Assembly: GCF_003696315.1 (NCBI RefSeq)
Contig: NZ_RFFN01000006.1
Location: 150,215-214,214, forward strand
Source of the DNA: Pseudomonas songnenensis
Lineage (GTDB): Bacteria; Pseudomonadota; Gammaproteobacteria; Pseudomonadales; Pseudomonadaceae
DNA length: 64,000 bases
Reading direction: 5' to 3'
The notes under the pieces are model-generated. The model saw nothing but the letters and a program-made list of their open reading frames with translations. It had not been told where the DNA came from and did not search any database. Position 1 is the first letter of the stretch. Each line of letters starts with the position of its first letter. The position numbers were made by a program, and so were the translations under genes. Positions 42,136 to 50,094 of the stretch are shown here, one piece after another.

Positions 42136-42987
42136 ATGACAAACGTTATTCAGATTGGCAACACCCAACGGGGGTTCACCCGGATGGACAACAGCATCAT
42201 GGAGGCTCTGGCTGCAGTTGATCTGCCAGCTCGTGAGTTCCGCGTCGTGATGGCTATCGCCCGCCAGACCATCGGCTACAACGTCGAGAGTAAGCGTCTC
42301 TCTGCTGACGAGATCGGCAAGCTGACCAACATGCGCCGCGATGTCGTATCGAAGGCGATCAGTCATTTGCTTGAGCGTCGGGTCATCTTCCGTGTCGGTG
42401 GTAGCCGCGGTGATCTTGGCGTTTCGCCTGTCTCCGAATGGGCCTTCTACGACGAAAAGAATGAAAGTCTCAGTGAGACCAAAACGTCTCACTCAGCCCA
42501 AATCGTCTCACTGAGACATGACGCGAGTGAGACCAAAACGGCAACTTGCTTCCTTTATACAAAGAAAACAACTCTTCCTTCGGAAGAGATTGTAACGCCG
42601 CCCGTGAAGGCCAAGCCTGCAGCCCAGGCGAAGAGCCGCAAGCCATCCTCGGCAGGGTTCGGCCTGACTCACATGCTGGCTGACAACCCCCACGCTATCC
42701 CTGATCAACTGCTTCAAGACTGGATTGCCCTGCGCAACAAGAAGCGCGCCGCGCTGAGCGCAACCGTCTGGACCGCCCTGAACGCTGAGCTGGACAAGTG
42801 CGTAGCTGCTGGCATCTCCGCTGAGACCGCAATGACTGAGGCGCTGGTAGCCGGCTGGCAGGGCTTCAAGGTCGATTGGGTTGTTAACCGCTTGACCACT
42901 GAAGGCCGCATGCCGGCGCGCAACACGACCGCCCCTGACTTCCACTCCGGCGACACCAGCTGGGCGAACGATCTGGGGGACCTGTGA
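42136..42987 (+). CDS. Phage replication initiator, O-like
   Basis: A 283-residue protein. The N-terminus (GFTRMDNSIMEALAAVDLPA and REFRVVMAIARQTIGYN) is the Phage_rep_O winged-helix domain that binds origin repeats. The middle (about residues 108-150) is low complexity and encoded by the iteron repeats. The C-terminal part is helical and may bind the helicase loader. It overlaps the P-like gene. Confidence 0.9.
   Translation: MTNVIQIGNTQRGFTRMDNSIMEALAAVDLPAREFRVVMAIARQTIGYNVESKRLSADEIGKLTNMRRDVVSKAISHLLERRVIFRVGGSRGDLGVSPVSEWAFYDEKNESLSETKTSHSAQIVSLRHDASETKTATCFLYTKKTTLPSEEIVTPPVKAKPAAQAKSRKPSSAGFGLTHMLADNPHAIPDQLLQDWIALRNKKRAALSATVWTALNAELDKCVAAGISAETAMTEALVAGWQGFKVDWVVNRLTTEGRMPARNTTAPDFHSGDTSWANDLGDL
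42467..42590 (+). other. Candidate phage replication origin inside the O gene
   Basis: Four 13-base units, GTCTCAGTGAGAC (42467), GTCTCACTCAGCC (42486), GTCTCACTGAGAC (42505) and ACGCGAGTGAGAC (42521), are spaced 19, 19 and 16 bases. Two are near-perfect palindromes. An AT-rich stretch (42535-42590) follows. Iterons within O next to an AT-rich region is the lambda-type origin layout. Confidence 0.78.
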
Positions 42988-43649
42988 TGCGCAACGTCAA
43001 GGATCTCATCCCGTCCGCCACCAGCGGAAACCACGTCGCGCTTGCCGAGCCGGTCACTGCTCCACGCGCTATCGACCAAGGCACGGCCAGCGTCGTCAAC
43101 AAGCTCTTCGTTGAGCTGCAGTGCATCTTCCCGGCCTGGCGGCAGGCATGGCCGAACGATGACGCGCTTAAGGCTGCGAAGAAGTCCTGGATCAAGGGCT
43201 TCATGGCTGCTGGCATCAACACCATCGAGCAGATCCGCTTCGGCATTGAGCAGTGCCGCAAGTCCGGCGGCGACTTCGCCCCGAGCGTTGGCCGCTTCAT
43301 CCGCTGGTGTGAGCCGACACCGGAAATGATGGGCCTGCCGGACGCTGCCAAGGCATACCGAGAAGCCTGCGCCAATGCCCATCCGGCCGCTGAGCGTAAC
43401 TGGTCGCACCCGGCAGTCCATCACGCCGCCTGCGAAACCGGGTTCTACGAGCTGGCCAACATGCCGGAGGAGCGCAGCCGCAAGCTGTTCGACCGGAACT
43501 ACGCGATCACCGTCCGCATGGTTATGACTGGCCAGCCGCTTCGTGAAATCCCGCTGGCCCTGCCGGAGACCGTATCTGTCCGCACGCCAGAGGTGGCCCG
43601 TTCGGCACTGGAAAGCCTGCGCAAGGCCGTGCGGGGTGAGCAGGCATGA
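42987..43649 (+). CDS. Phage replication protein P-like (helicase loader)
   Basis: A 220-residue protein starting at ATG 42987 (TGATG overlap with O). VNKLFVELQCIFPAWRQAWP, KKSWIKGFMAAGINTIEQIR and PSVGRFIRWCEP match the phage P family. It should recruit the host DnaB helicase to the O-bound origin. Confidence 0.88.
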   Translation: MRNVKDLIPSATSGNHVALAEPVTAPRAIDQGTASVVNKLFVELQCIFPAWRQAWPNDDALKAAKKSWIKGFMAAGINTIEQIRFGIEQCRKSGGDFAPSVGRFIRWCEPTPEMMGLPDAAKAYREACANAHPAAERNWSHPAVHHAACETGFYELANMPEERSRKLFDRNYAITVRMVMTGQPLREIPLALPETVSVRTPEVARSALESLRKAVRGEQA

Positions 43650-43822
43650 ACCGCTCCCGCTCAATGACCCTTCCCCAGCGAGTAATCGTCGACCAGCTCA
43701 AGGCCGATGGCTTCTCCGTGGATCAGGAAGAAAACACCGTCGTCCGCATGAAGCGCGGCAACGACTACCGACTGGTGCAGATGGACGGCGCGGTGAAGCG
43801 CGCATTGGGGGCGAAGCGATGA
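43646..43822 (+). CDS. 58-residue phage protein
   Basis: MNRSRSMTLPQRVIVDQLKA, ending MDGAVKRALGAKR. It overlaps both neighbours by ATGA, so it is translated within the replication operon. No recognised domain. Confidence 0.75.
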   Translation: MNRSRSMTLPQRVIVDQLKADGFSVDQEENTVVRMKRGNDYRLVQMDGAVKRALGAKR

Positions 43823-44070
43823 GTGATTTTGCAGAGATGGCCGAAGCCCTGGAACAAGTCCGCACGGCTCCCGATCCAGCCGACAAGGCCACGGCTTATG
43901 AGTCGATAGCATCGATGATCGCTGTAGCCACGGTGCGCGCTCTCATGTCTGGCAGCGGGCTATCTGAATGCGAGGACTGCGGTATCGATATTTCCGAGGC
44001 TCGCCGCAAGGCATACCCGTCGGCGGTGTGCTGCGTTGAGTACCAGACTCTGCGGGAGCGCCGCTCATGA
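43819..44070 (+). CDS. DksA/TraR-type zinc finger protein with altered fourth cysteine
   Basis: An 83-residue protein. The C-terminal CEDCGIDISEARRKAYPSAV and following CCVEYQ match the phage TraR/DksA zinc finger (CxxC...CVxCQ), but the fourth Cys is Tyr and an extra Cys precedes the third. TraR-like proteins bind RNA polymerase in the secondary channel and mimic DksA with ppGpp. Whether zinc is still bound is uncertain. Confidence 0.82.
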   Translation: MSDFAEMAEALEQVRTAPDPADKATAYESIASMIAVATVRALMSGSGLSECEDCGIDISEARRKAYPSAVCCVEYQTLRERRS

Positions 44071-44738
44071 ACGGAGTCATCATCTCCCTCTGCGACCTGA
44101 CCGGCGCCATGGTTGCCCCGTGGGTTGAGGCTGGCTATGACGCTGTGCTGGTCGATCCGCAGCACGGCAAGTACAGCAACGACGGTCGTATCGAACGCCT
44201 GCCCTGCACCGTGCTTGAGGCCGCCTGCCGTCTCGGTGAGATCATCCGCGGTCGCCGCGTAGTGTTTGTGGCCGGCTTCCCGCCTTGCACTGACGTGGCC
44301 GTCTCCGGCGCTCGCTGGTTCGCTGCCAAGGCAGAGGCCGACAAGCACTTCCAGACCAAGGCTGCGCTGGTGGCTGAGCAGTGCCGCATGGTTGGCCAGA
44401 TCAGCGGCGCACCATGGTTCTTCGAAAACCCGGTGTCGGTGTTCTCGAGCATCTTCGGCGCGCCAGATCACACCTTCCATCCGCACGAGTTCACCGGCTA
44501 CTGCGCCGACGACAACTACACCAAGCAGACCTGCCTGTGGGTTGGGGGTGGATTCGTGATGCCGGACGAGTTCAAGGCTATCGACCTTGGTTCCCCTGAC
44601 AACCGCATTCACGCCGCGCCGCCAGGCCCCGAGCGCGCCAACTTCCGCAGCGCTACGCCGAAGGGTTTCGCCCGGGCCGTGTTTGAGGCCAACGCCCCGC
44701 ACCTGCGCCGGCAGCTGCATCTGTGGGAGGCCGCGTAA
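44067..44738 (+). CDS. C5-cytosine-methylase-like phage protein
   Basis: A 223-residue protein. VVFVAGFPPCTDVAVSGARW contains a PPC-type motif IV and APWFFENPVSVFSSIFG an ENP variant of motif VI (usually ENV). It begins with a short strand IISLCDLTGAM in place of motif I. It lacks the long C-terminal target-recognition part of Dcm enzymes. It may be a compact phage methylase or a degenerate relative. Confidence 0.7.
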   Translation: MNGVIISLCDLTGAMVAPWVEAGYDAVLVDPQHGKYSNDGRIERLPCTVLEAACRLGEIIRGRRVVFVAGFPPCTDVAVSGARWFAAKAEADKHFQTKAALVAEQCRMVGQISGAPWFFENPVSVFSSIFGAPDHTFHPHEFTGYCADDNYTKQTCLWVGGGFVMPDEFKAIDLGSPDNRIHAAPPGPERANFRSATPKGFARAVFEANAPHLRRQLHLWEAA

Positions 44739-45248
44739 ATGGCTAAAGCCCCCAAGGCGATGCCGGTCTACCTGACCCTTCGCAAGATGATTGATCCAGC
44801 AACCGGAAAGGAGCGCGCCGCATTCGTGGCCGCTTCCGATGCCGATGCCTCGCTGATGACCGAGCGCGGCTTCAAGCTCAACGCCAAGGTGCGCGCCGAC
44901 CTCAAGCAGCCGCGCAATCAGCGATTCAACAACCTGGTTCATGGCCTCGGAAAGGTGCTGGTCCAGAACATCGACCGATTCGCCGGCATGACCGCGCACG
45001 CTGCCATCAAGGCGCTGCAGTGCGAGTCGGGCGTCTGCTGCGACCGGGAGGAGTTCGACATTCCAGGGCTTGGCCGACTGACGCGCGCCGTTCCGCAGAG
45101 TCTGTCTTACGACTCGATGGGCGAGGAGGCATTCCAAGACTTCTGGCGCGGTTGCTGCGCGTATCTGGTCAAGACCGATTGGCCGACCCTCACCGAAGAG
45201 CGCCTGACCGAGATGGCCGAGTTTGAGACGTTCCGGGAGGTGGCATGA
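44739..45248 (+). CDS. DUF1367 phage protein
   Basis: A 169-residue protein: MPVYLTLRKMIDPAT, NAKVRADLKQPRNQRFNNLV and DRFAGMTAHAAIKALQ are the DUF1367 pattern found in the nin-like region of lambdoid phages. Function unknown. It follows the methylase-like gene directly and overlaps the DUF1364 gene. Confidence 0.88.
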   Translation: MAKAPKAMPVYLTLRKMIDPATGKERAAFVAASDADASLMTERGFKLNAKVRADLKQPRNQRFNNLVHGLGKVLVQNIDRFAGMTAHAAIKALQCESGVCCDREEFDIPGLGRLTRAVPQSLSYDSMGEEAFQDFWRGCCAYLVKTDWPTLTEERLTEMAEFETFREVA

Positions 45249-45550
45249 GCAAGCAAACCAAGCTCACCAAGGCCGCGCGCGGTCGCGATTGCACCGTCCG
45301 CATCCCCGGCTGCCCGAACAACACCGAAACGACCGTCCTTGCGCATTACCGCCTGGCCGGCACCTGCGGCGTAGGCATCAAACCGAACAACCTGCAGGGC
45401 GCATGGTGTTGTGACTACTGCCACAGCGTCTGTGACGGCCGGATCAAGGCGCCGGAAGGCATGACCCGCGAGGACATCCGCCTGGCTCACGCCGAGGGCG
45501 TTATGCGGACGATCGACATTCTGGTTCGTGAGGGAGTCGTCGCCGCATGA
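45245..45550 (+). CDS. DUF1364 HNH-like nuclease-domain protein
   Basis: A 101-residue protein: ARGRDCTVRIPGCPNNTETT, VLAHYRLAGTCGVGIKPNN and CCDYCHSVCDGR. The Cys/His pattern matches DUF1364, which is related to HNH nucleases. It sits in the recombination/nin block of temperate phages. Confidence 0.88.
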   Translation: MSKQTKLTKAARGRDCTVRIPGCPNNTETTVLAHYRLAGTCGVGIKPNNLQGAWCCDYCHSVCDGRIKAPEGMTREDIRLAHAEGVMRTIDILVREGVVAA

Positions 45551-45711
45551 AAGTCCCATGCCCCACCAACGCCAACCACGACACCACGGCTTTCAGTAGC
45601 CGCCAGATCGTCTGGTGCCACGACTGCCGCAAGGAACACCCATGGCCGCTAAAGCCCGGCCAGATACCCCTGATCGCAAACAACAGAGCCACAAGGAAGC
45701 CGCAAGCATGA
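45547..45711 (+). CDS. 54-residue zinc-ribbon-like phage protein
   Basis: MKVPCPTNANHDTTAF and IVWCHDCRKEHPWPL give a C-x6-H...CxxC arrangement. Both ends overlap neighbouring genes (ATGA). No family named. Confidence 0.72.
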   Translation: MKVPCPTNANHDTTAFSSRQIVWCHDCRKEHPWPLKPGQIPLIANNRATRKPQA

Positions 45712-46001
45712 CTCCAGAACTACAGGCCGTGATGGTCTTCACCTCTGCCTTCTTCCAGGTCTTCCTGTTGGGGCTCAACAGCAAGCTCCTGCGCGACGAC
45801 AAGATCCCGGCCGGCTTCGTCGTGTCGTGGCTGATCACGTTGGCTCAGTTCGCCTACATCTGGTCGGTCGCCCACTCGCAGATCAATACCGTTCCGTTCC
45901 TGCTGATCTCTGGCCTGGGCGGCTCGCTGGGCATCACCTTCGCCCAGTACTTCTACCGCTGGTACGACCGCAAATTCCACCGCAAGGGAGCCGCAGCATG
46001 A
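45708..46001 (+). CDS. Small phage membrane protein
   Basis: A 97-residue protein starting at ATG 45708. Three hydrophobic segments are visible (VMVFTSAFFQVFLLGL, FVVSWLITLAQFAYIWSVA and FLLISGLGGSLGITFAQYF). It might be a second holin-like or exclusion protein, but the position in the middle block gives no firm clue. Confidence 0.72.
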   Translation: MTPELQAVMVFTSAFFQVFLLGLNSKLLRDDKIPAGFVVSWLITLAQFAYIWSVAHSQINTVPFLLISGLGGSLGITFAQYFYRWYDRKFHRKGAAA

Positions 46002-46495
46002 GTGAGCTGAAAGCAACGAACCCGAAGGACGCAATCGGCTCGAGCAAGCTGCCGATCCATCTGTGGCCGACTACCGCAAGCGCGATGGGCTCCATCGGCC
46101 TGCTAGACGGGATGCTGAAGTACGGGCGCGCCAACTGGCGTGCTTCCGGTGTGCGCGCCTCGATCTACTTCGATGCTGCGAATCGCCACCTGAACGCCTG
46201 GTTTGAGGGCGAAGAGAACGACCCGGACAGCGGCGTGCCTCACCTGGCCCATGCGCTGGCCTGCCTCGCGATCATTGTCGATGCACAGGCTGCCGGAAAG
46301 CTGAACGACGACCGCCAGCACAAGGGCGGCTATCGCGCGCTGATCAACGAACTGACAGGGTACGTCGGCCGGCTCAAAGAGATGCACGCGGACAAGTCGC
46401 CGAAGCACTTCACCATCGCGGACATGCCCGAGGCATTCGGCCAGCAGAACACAATCGACTGCCGCACCGATGCCGAGAAGGCGGAACTGGCATGA
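45998..46495 (+). CDS. dATP/dGTP diphosphohydrolase-domain protein (DUF5664)
   Basis: A 165-residue protein: ATNPKDAIGSSKLPIHLWP, GMLKYGRANWRASGV, YFDAANRHLNAWFEGEENDP and SGVPHLAHALACLAIIVDA. This is the DUF5664 family, described as dATP/dGTP diphosphohydrolases of phages. It would adjust nucleotide pools during replication. Family members also occur in phages with modified adenine, but no PurZ-like gene is in this window. Confidence 0.82.
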   Translation: MSELKATNPKDAIGSSKLPIHLWPTTASAMGSIGLLDGMLKYGRANWRASGVRASIYFDAANRHLNAWFEGEENDPDSGVPHLAHALACLAIIVDAQAAGKLNDDRQHKGGYRALINELTGYVGRLKEMHADKSPKHFTIADMPEAFGQQNTIDCRTDAEKAELA

Positions 46496-46777
46496 AGCTC
46501 TCTCGAATCGACGTGATAGGACAGAACGGCAATGACGGCGAGCACTACGACCAGATCATCTGCGGCGAGGCGTGGATTAACAGCGGAAGGCCTGACTGCC
46601 AAGGCCAATGCGGAGCATCTTGCCCTCGCAATCGCGGACAAGATGCGGGAACGCTGCAAGCCAATGGGTCTGCCGAAGTGGCGCCAGTGGGTATCGGCCG
46701 AGCTGTCGCGGATGAGCCCGCTGCTCCGGTCGATGGTTCGTGCGGCGCTGGAAGCGAAGGCGAGGGGGAGTAGATGA
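46492..46777 (+). pseudogene. Small phage gene interrupted by an apparent frameshift
   Basis: The ATG at 46492 overlaps the previous stop, and a frame beginning MKLSRIDVIGQNGNDGEHYD has good codon use to about 46,580. After that the frame shifted by +1 carries the convincing coding sequence (LTAKANAEHLALAIADKM, then KWRQWVSAELSRM), whose stop overlaps the next ATG at 46774. Together they look like one ~94-residue gene with one extra base near 46,565-46,590. A sequencing error, a real mutation or two overlapping genes are possible. Confidence 0.6.
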
Positions 46778-47226
46778 CTTTCCCGATCCGTAATGCCTCA
46801 GCCCAAACAACGGTCAAGCCGGCGAAAAGTGCGGGATCGGGAAAATCCACGGCGAGCCAGGCTGAGGACGCGCTCGCGCTTCACCTGCGCGCGGAAGGAA
46901 TCGAGGCCATCCGAGAGTACCGCTTCGCTGCTGAAGCATGTGGAGGGCCTGGAAAGGGCCTGCGTGATCGTCTGGCCAAGGCTGGGCTGCAGGACTGGCG
47001 CGCTGACTTCGCGCTGCCGGAGCAAGGATTGCTGATCGAGGTTGAGGGTGGTGGCTGGGTTCATGGCCGGCATAACACCGGCGCCGGCTTCGCTGCCGAC
47101 CTCAAGAAATACGACGCCGCTGCCCGCCTCGGGTGGCGCATCTACCGCTGCGACCCCGCCATGATCAAGAGCGGGCGCGCGATCGAGACAATCCAAATTC
47201 TGATGCAGCAGGGGAGAGCCGCCTAA
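46774..47226 (+). CDS. PD-(D/E)XK-type phage endonuclease
   Basis: A 150-residue protein. QAEDALALHLRAEGI, WRADFALPEQGLLIEVEGGG and KKYDAAARLGWRIYRCDP show the Asp, ExE and Lys layout of small phage resolvase-like nucleases (DUF559/VSR-like fold). It sits where RusA-type Holliday junction resolvases are found and may do that job. Confidence 0.75.
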   Translation: MTFPIRNASAQTTVKPAKSAGSGKSTASQAEDALALHLRAEGIEAIREYRFAAEACGGPGKGLRDRLAKAGLQDWRADFALPEQGLLIEVEGGGWVHGRHNTGAGFAADLKKYDAAARLGWRIYRCDPAMIKSGRAIETIQILMQQGRAA

Positions 47227-48455
47227 TGGCCGCACGCGACGAGAGACTATTGGCTTACGCAACAGACCGGCAGGCGGAGTATCTGGAGCACTACTGGCGC
47301 GAGGGGAGCATCCGCAAGGCTGCCAGCTCGCTCGGCATCCACTTCAATGCCGTGCAGAAGGGCATCAAGGCAGTTCGGGCTAAGGCCACGTTGCAGGGAT
47401 ACAACCCAGAGCACAATCTGGCGCGTCCGGTCCCGGAGCCGCTACGCCTGCGCGGCACGTCCATGCTGTTTAAGCGCGGCGAGGATCAGCCGGTGCTGGA
47501 ATGGCACAAGACGACCGTAGACCAGGCGATGCTGGCTCAGACGATAGAGCGCTACGTGTCGTCGTTCCTCGAAGCTGCGCCTGTACCTGTGATCCCTGCG
47601 CCGGCCGTCGACCTCGATACTGACGTGATCCCGTGGTTCCAGATCGGTGACGGCCACGTCGGGATGCTCGCTCATGCCGACGAGGTAGGCCACAACTTCG
47701 ACCTGAAGATTGCCGAGCGCGAGCTGGTCACGGCAATGCACCGCCTGATTGATCGCGCGCCGAGCTGTGAGCGTTGTGTAATCCAGGACATGGGCGACCT
47801 GACCCATTACCAAGACTTCACCGCCAAGAGTGAGTCTGGCCACGATTTCGACTATGACTCGCGCTATCCGAAGATGATCGACACCGCGGCGCGCATCATG
47901 CGATCCATCGTCGACAAGGCCCTCTCCAAGTTCAAGTTTGTCGACGTCATCGTCAACCAGGGCAACCACTCTCGCTCCAATGACGTGTGGATGCGCGTCT
48001 TTCTGCGCCACGTCTACCACAGCAACGATCGCCTGCATGTGCTGGACAACTCCAGCGTCTTCATCCCGTACCGGATGGGCAATGTCTTCGTGCTGTGCCA
48101 CCACTCCGACAAGTGCAAGCCGGACCGCCTAGCGCATGTCATGGCAACCGACTTTGCGAAGGACTGGGGCGAGGCGACCTATCGCTACATCGATATCGGG
48201 CACATCCACCACAAGATGCAGAGCAAGGAACACCCTGGCGTAACCGTCGAGTCGTGGAACCAGATTGCCCCCGGTGACAAGTATGCGCATGACGGCGGCT
48301 GGCGGTCCCGTGCCTGCCTGACCTGCGTTCTGCGCTCGAAGACCTACGGCGAGAAAGGCCGAATCACGATCAGCGCTGAAGAAGTGAAAGACATCATCGA
48401 CAAGGCGATGCCGGGTGCTGAAGCACTCAAGCGCCGCGCTGTGTATTCGGTCTAA
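47226..48455 (+). CDS. Phage metallophosphoesterase with N-terminal HTH
   Basis: A 409-residue protein starting at ATG 47226 (TAATG overlap). Residues ~10-55 (RQAEYLEHYWREGSIRKAAS, SLGIHFNAVQKGIKAVRAK) resemble a terminase-small-subunit-type HTH. The remainder is a calcineurin-like phosphoesterase: IGDGHVGML, DMGDLTHYQD, NQGNHSRSND and DIGHIHHKM provide the metal-binding Asp, His and Asn residues. It may be an SbcD-like nuclease or a DNA-directed phosphoesterase. Confidence 0.83.
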   Translation: MAARDERLLAYATDRQAEYLEHYWREGSIRKAASSLGIHFNAVQKGIKAVRAKATLQGYNPEHNLARPVPEPLRLRGTSMLFKRGEDQPVLEWHKTTVDQAMLAQTIERYVSSFLEAAPVPVIPAPAVDLDTDVIPWFQIGDGHVGMLAHADEVGHNFDLKIAERELVTAMHRLIDRAPSCERCVIQDMGDLTHYQDFTAKSESGHDFDYDSRYPKMIDTAARIMRSIVDKALSKFKFVDVIVNQGNHSRSNDVWMRVFLRHVYHSNDRLHVLDNSSVFIPYRMGNVFVLCHHSDKCKPDRLAHVMATDFAKDWGEATYRYIDIGHIHHKMQSKEHPGVTVESWNQIAPGDKYAHDGGWRSRACLTCVLRSKTYGEKGRITISAEEVKDIIDKAMPGAEALKRRAVYSV

Positions 48456-48468
48456 GGGGAGAGCGATC

Positions 48469-49014
48469 ATGCATTATCAGAACGTGGTTTCCGCAGTAGT
48501 GCGCGCCCTGGCGAGCGAAGTGATCAATTCGGCTGGTGGGTGTGACTTTGAGCCGAAGGTGCAGGCTGCTCGCGTGCCTGGGGCGATCTGCGGCAAGGAG
48601 GAGGCGTTCTTAACCGACTGCTGGGTGCATGGCCGCCTGCATAAGGCGCTGCCGGTCGGCCTTTGGCTGGCTCTCGTGGCCAAGTATTCGACGCACCTGG
48701 AGCGCAAGCACGACGCCATGCAAGCGCTGGCTGGATCCATCAAGTCGCCGGCACCGGAGCGCTTCGTACAGTGCGCGGTGGCCACATGGGCATTCCCGAA
48801 GCTTCCTGGCGTGGAAGGGAAGCGCTCGACCGTTGTGATGGCTGCAGGATGGTACGACATCAACAACTGGGACACTGACGGTCGCCCGCAGAAAACTCTG
48901 GAGCGGTGGCGCCGTGACATTCGCCGCGATCTGGAGCAGCAAGTTGACAGGGCTTTGGTCGAGGCGCACGAGATACTCGAAAGCGAGGGGCTGATTGCTG
49001 AGAAAGCAGCATAA
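48469..49014 (+). CDS. Probable late-gene antiterminator (Q position)
   Basis: A 181-residue protein with a good ribosome-binding site (AAGGGGAGAG). It contains WVHGRLHKALPVGLWLALVA, ERFVQCAVATWAFPKLPG and a basic C-terminal helix. I do not recognise a Q family with certainty. Its place just before a ~490-base untranslated leader and the lysis and packaging genes is that of lambda Q, so late antitermination is an inference from position. Confidence 0.6.
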   Translation: MHYQNVVSAVVRALASEVINSAGGCDFEPKVQAARVPGAICGKEEAFLTDCWVHGRLHKALPVGLWLALVAKYSTHLERKHDAMQALAGSIKSPAPERFVQCAVATWAFPKLPGVEGKRSTVVMAAGWYDINNWDTDGRPQKTLERWRRDIRRDLEQQVDRALVEAHEILESEGLIAEKAA

Positions 49015-49504
49015 GCGGCAGATTTGCCCAAAAAAGCCCGAATCAGGGCAAATAAGGTATTGCATCTAGTGAGCCAGTGAGCCACTATATGCCCATCCTG
49101 TCGATCTTGCGCATTAAGGATTGACAGTGATTTGAAGACCTCGCTCCGGCAAGGCCGCCCGGGATGATCTCCGGGCGTTAGTCAGCAGGTGAATGCGCAG
49201 GCTGATGCGCGTGAAACAGGAAACCAGCGTCTCGTGTCCTGCCGGAAAATCCGAGGTCGAGTGACGTAAGCCGGAAATCAGCGCCGGCCACCTGCACCAA
49301 TCCAAGAGCCCTGACTTCGGTCGGGGCTTTTTTTATGCGCAAACGGTTGATGAGGGCTCACCACCCAGCGCACCCATTACAAGCCTCGGCCATGTGTCGG
49401 GGCTTTCTAGTTTCCGGCCCCATGCCTGCCTCCTTGCCCCGAGCGGATCGCACGCGCATGTGAGGCCGGACCAAACACCAACTGCCCCATGCGGGATAAC
49501 CGAG
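49015..49504 (+). other. Long untranslated late-leader region with structured RNA potential
   Basis: About 490 bases lack a supported gene. Visible elements are a doubled GTGAGCCA at about 49068-49083, TTGACA at 49122-49127 (possible -35 box, no clear -10), a hairpin CGCCCGG / CCGGGCG (49156-49177) and a terminator at 49307-49334. A second weaker hairpin (about 49381-49412) follows. This is the expected place of the late promoter and its antitermination site. Confidence 0.55.
49307..49334 (+). terminator. Strong terminator in the late leader
   Basis: A 9-bp stem AGCCCTGAC / GTCGGGGCT closes a TTCG tetraloop and runs into TTTTTTT. It ends about 170 bases before the holin gene, so late transcription must read through it (lambda tR'-like). 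Confidence 0.9.
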
Positions 49505-49828
49505 ATGCCCAAGATGCCCGAGAAAAGTCCTGACCTATGGGCAGCGTTCTTCGCATGGCTGGAAGCAGTCGCACCGACGATGTATGCCCCTGCGCTTGCC
49601 GCGTTCATTGCAATCCTTCGTGTGGTCTACGGTGGCGGCACTCGCCGGCAGATGATCCTCGAAGGTGGCTTGTGTGGGGGAATGACCCTCGCGCTTAAGC
49701 CCGCTCTGCTGTGGGCTGGCCTGCCGGTGGATATGGCGATCTTCCTTGGCGCCTGCGCTGGCTTTGTCGGTGTAGAGAAGCTCCGCGACTGGTTCATCCG
49801 GTTCGGGGAGAAGAAGGCGAGCGTATGA
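49505..49828 (+). CDS. Phage holin, lambda-family III-like
   Basis: A 107-residue protein. I chose ATG 49505 (MPKMPEKSPDLWAAFFAWLE). Three hydrophobic segments (about residues 20-38, 55-70, 72-88) and a charged C-terminus (RDWFIRFGEKKASV) fit holins placed before terminase in Pseudomonas phages. An endolysin gene is not next to it and is probably beyond the window. Confidence 0.78.
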   Translation: MPKMPEKSPDLWAAFFAWLEAVAPTMYAPALAAFIAILRVVYGGGTRRQMILEGGLCGGMTLALKPALLWAGLPVDMAIFLGACAGFVGVEKLRDWFIRFGEKKASV

Positions 49829-50094
49829 AATTCAGGAAGAAGCCGGCCGTTATCGATGCCATTCAATGGACTGGAGACAACCAGGAAGCGGTGGCTCTCT
49901 TCCTCGGCGAAAGACTTCCGCGCGGGGTCAGATTCCGAATTGAAGCTAATCGCGTGGCGATATCCGCCATAGTGAAGGGGTCGCTTGAAAGGTGCGACTT
50001 TGCCTATCCCGGCGATTGGATCATTCGTGGCGTGCAGGGTGAGCTATACCCGTGCAGGCCCGACACCTTCGCGGCGACATACGAGCCCGCATGA
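49825..50094 (+). CDS. Conserved small phage protein (KFRKKPxxIDAIQW type)
   Basis: An 89-residue protein with MKFRKKPAVIDAIQWTG and PGDWIIRGVQGELYPC, a very common phage protein family of unknown function. It overlaps the holin stop codon (ATGA). Confidence 0.85.
   Translation: MKFRKKPAVIDAIQWTGDNQEAVALFLGERLPRGVRFRIEANRVAISAIVKGSLERCDFAYPGDWIIRGVQGELYPCRPDTFAATYEPA

Noticed and set aside
41632..42492. N-terminal extension of the CI reading frame up to 532 codons
   Set aside because: It runs through the PR operators and antisense to cro; the repressor homology starts at the ATG at 41631.
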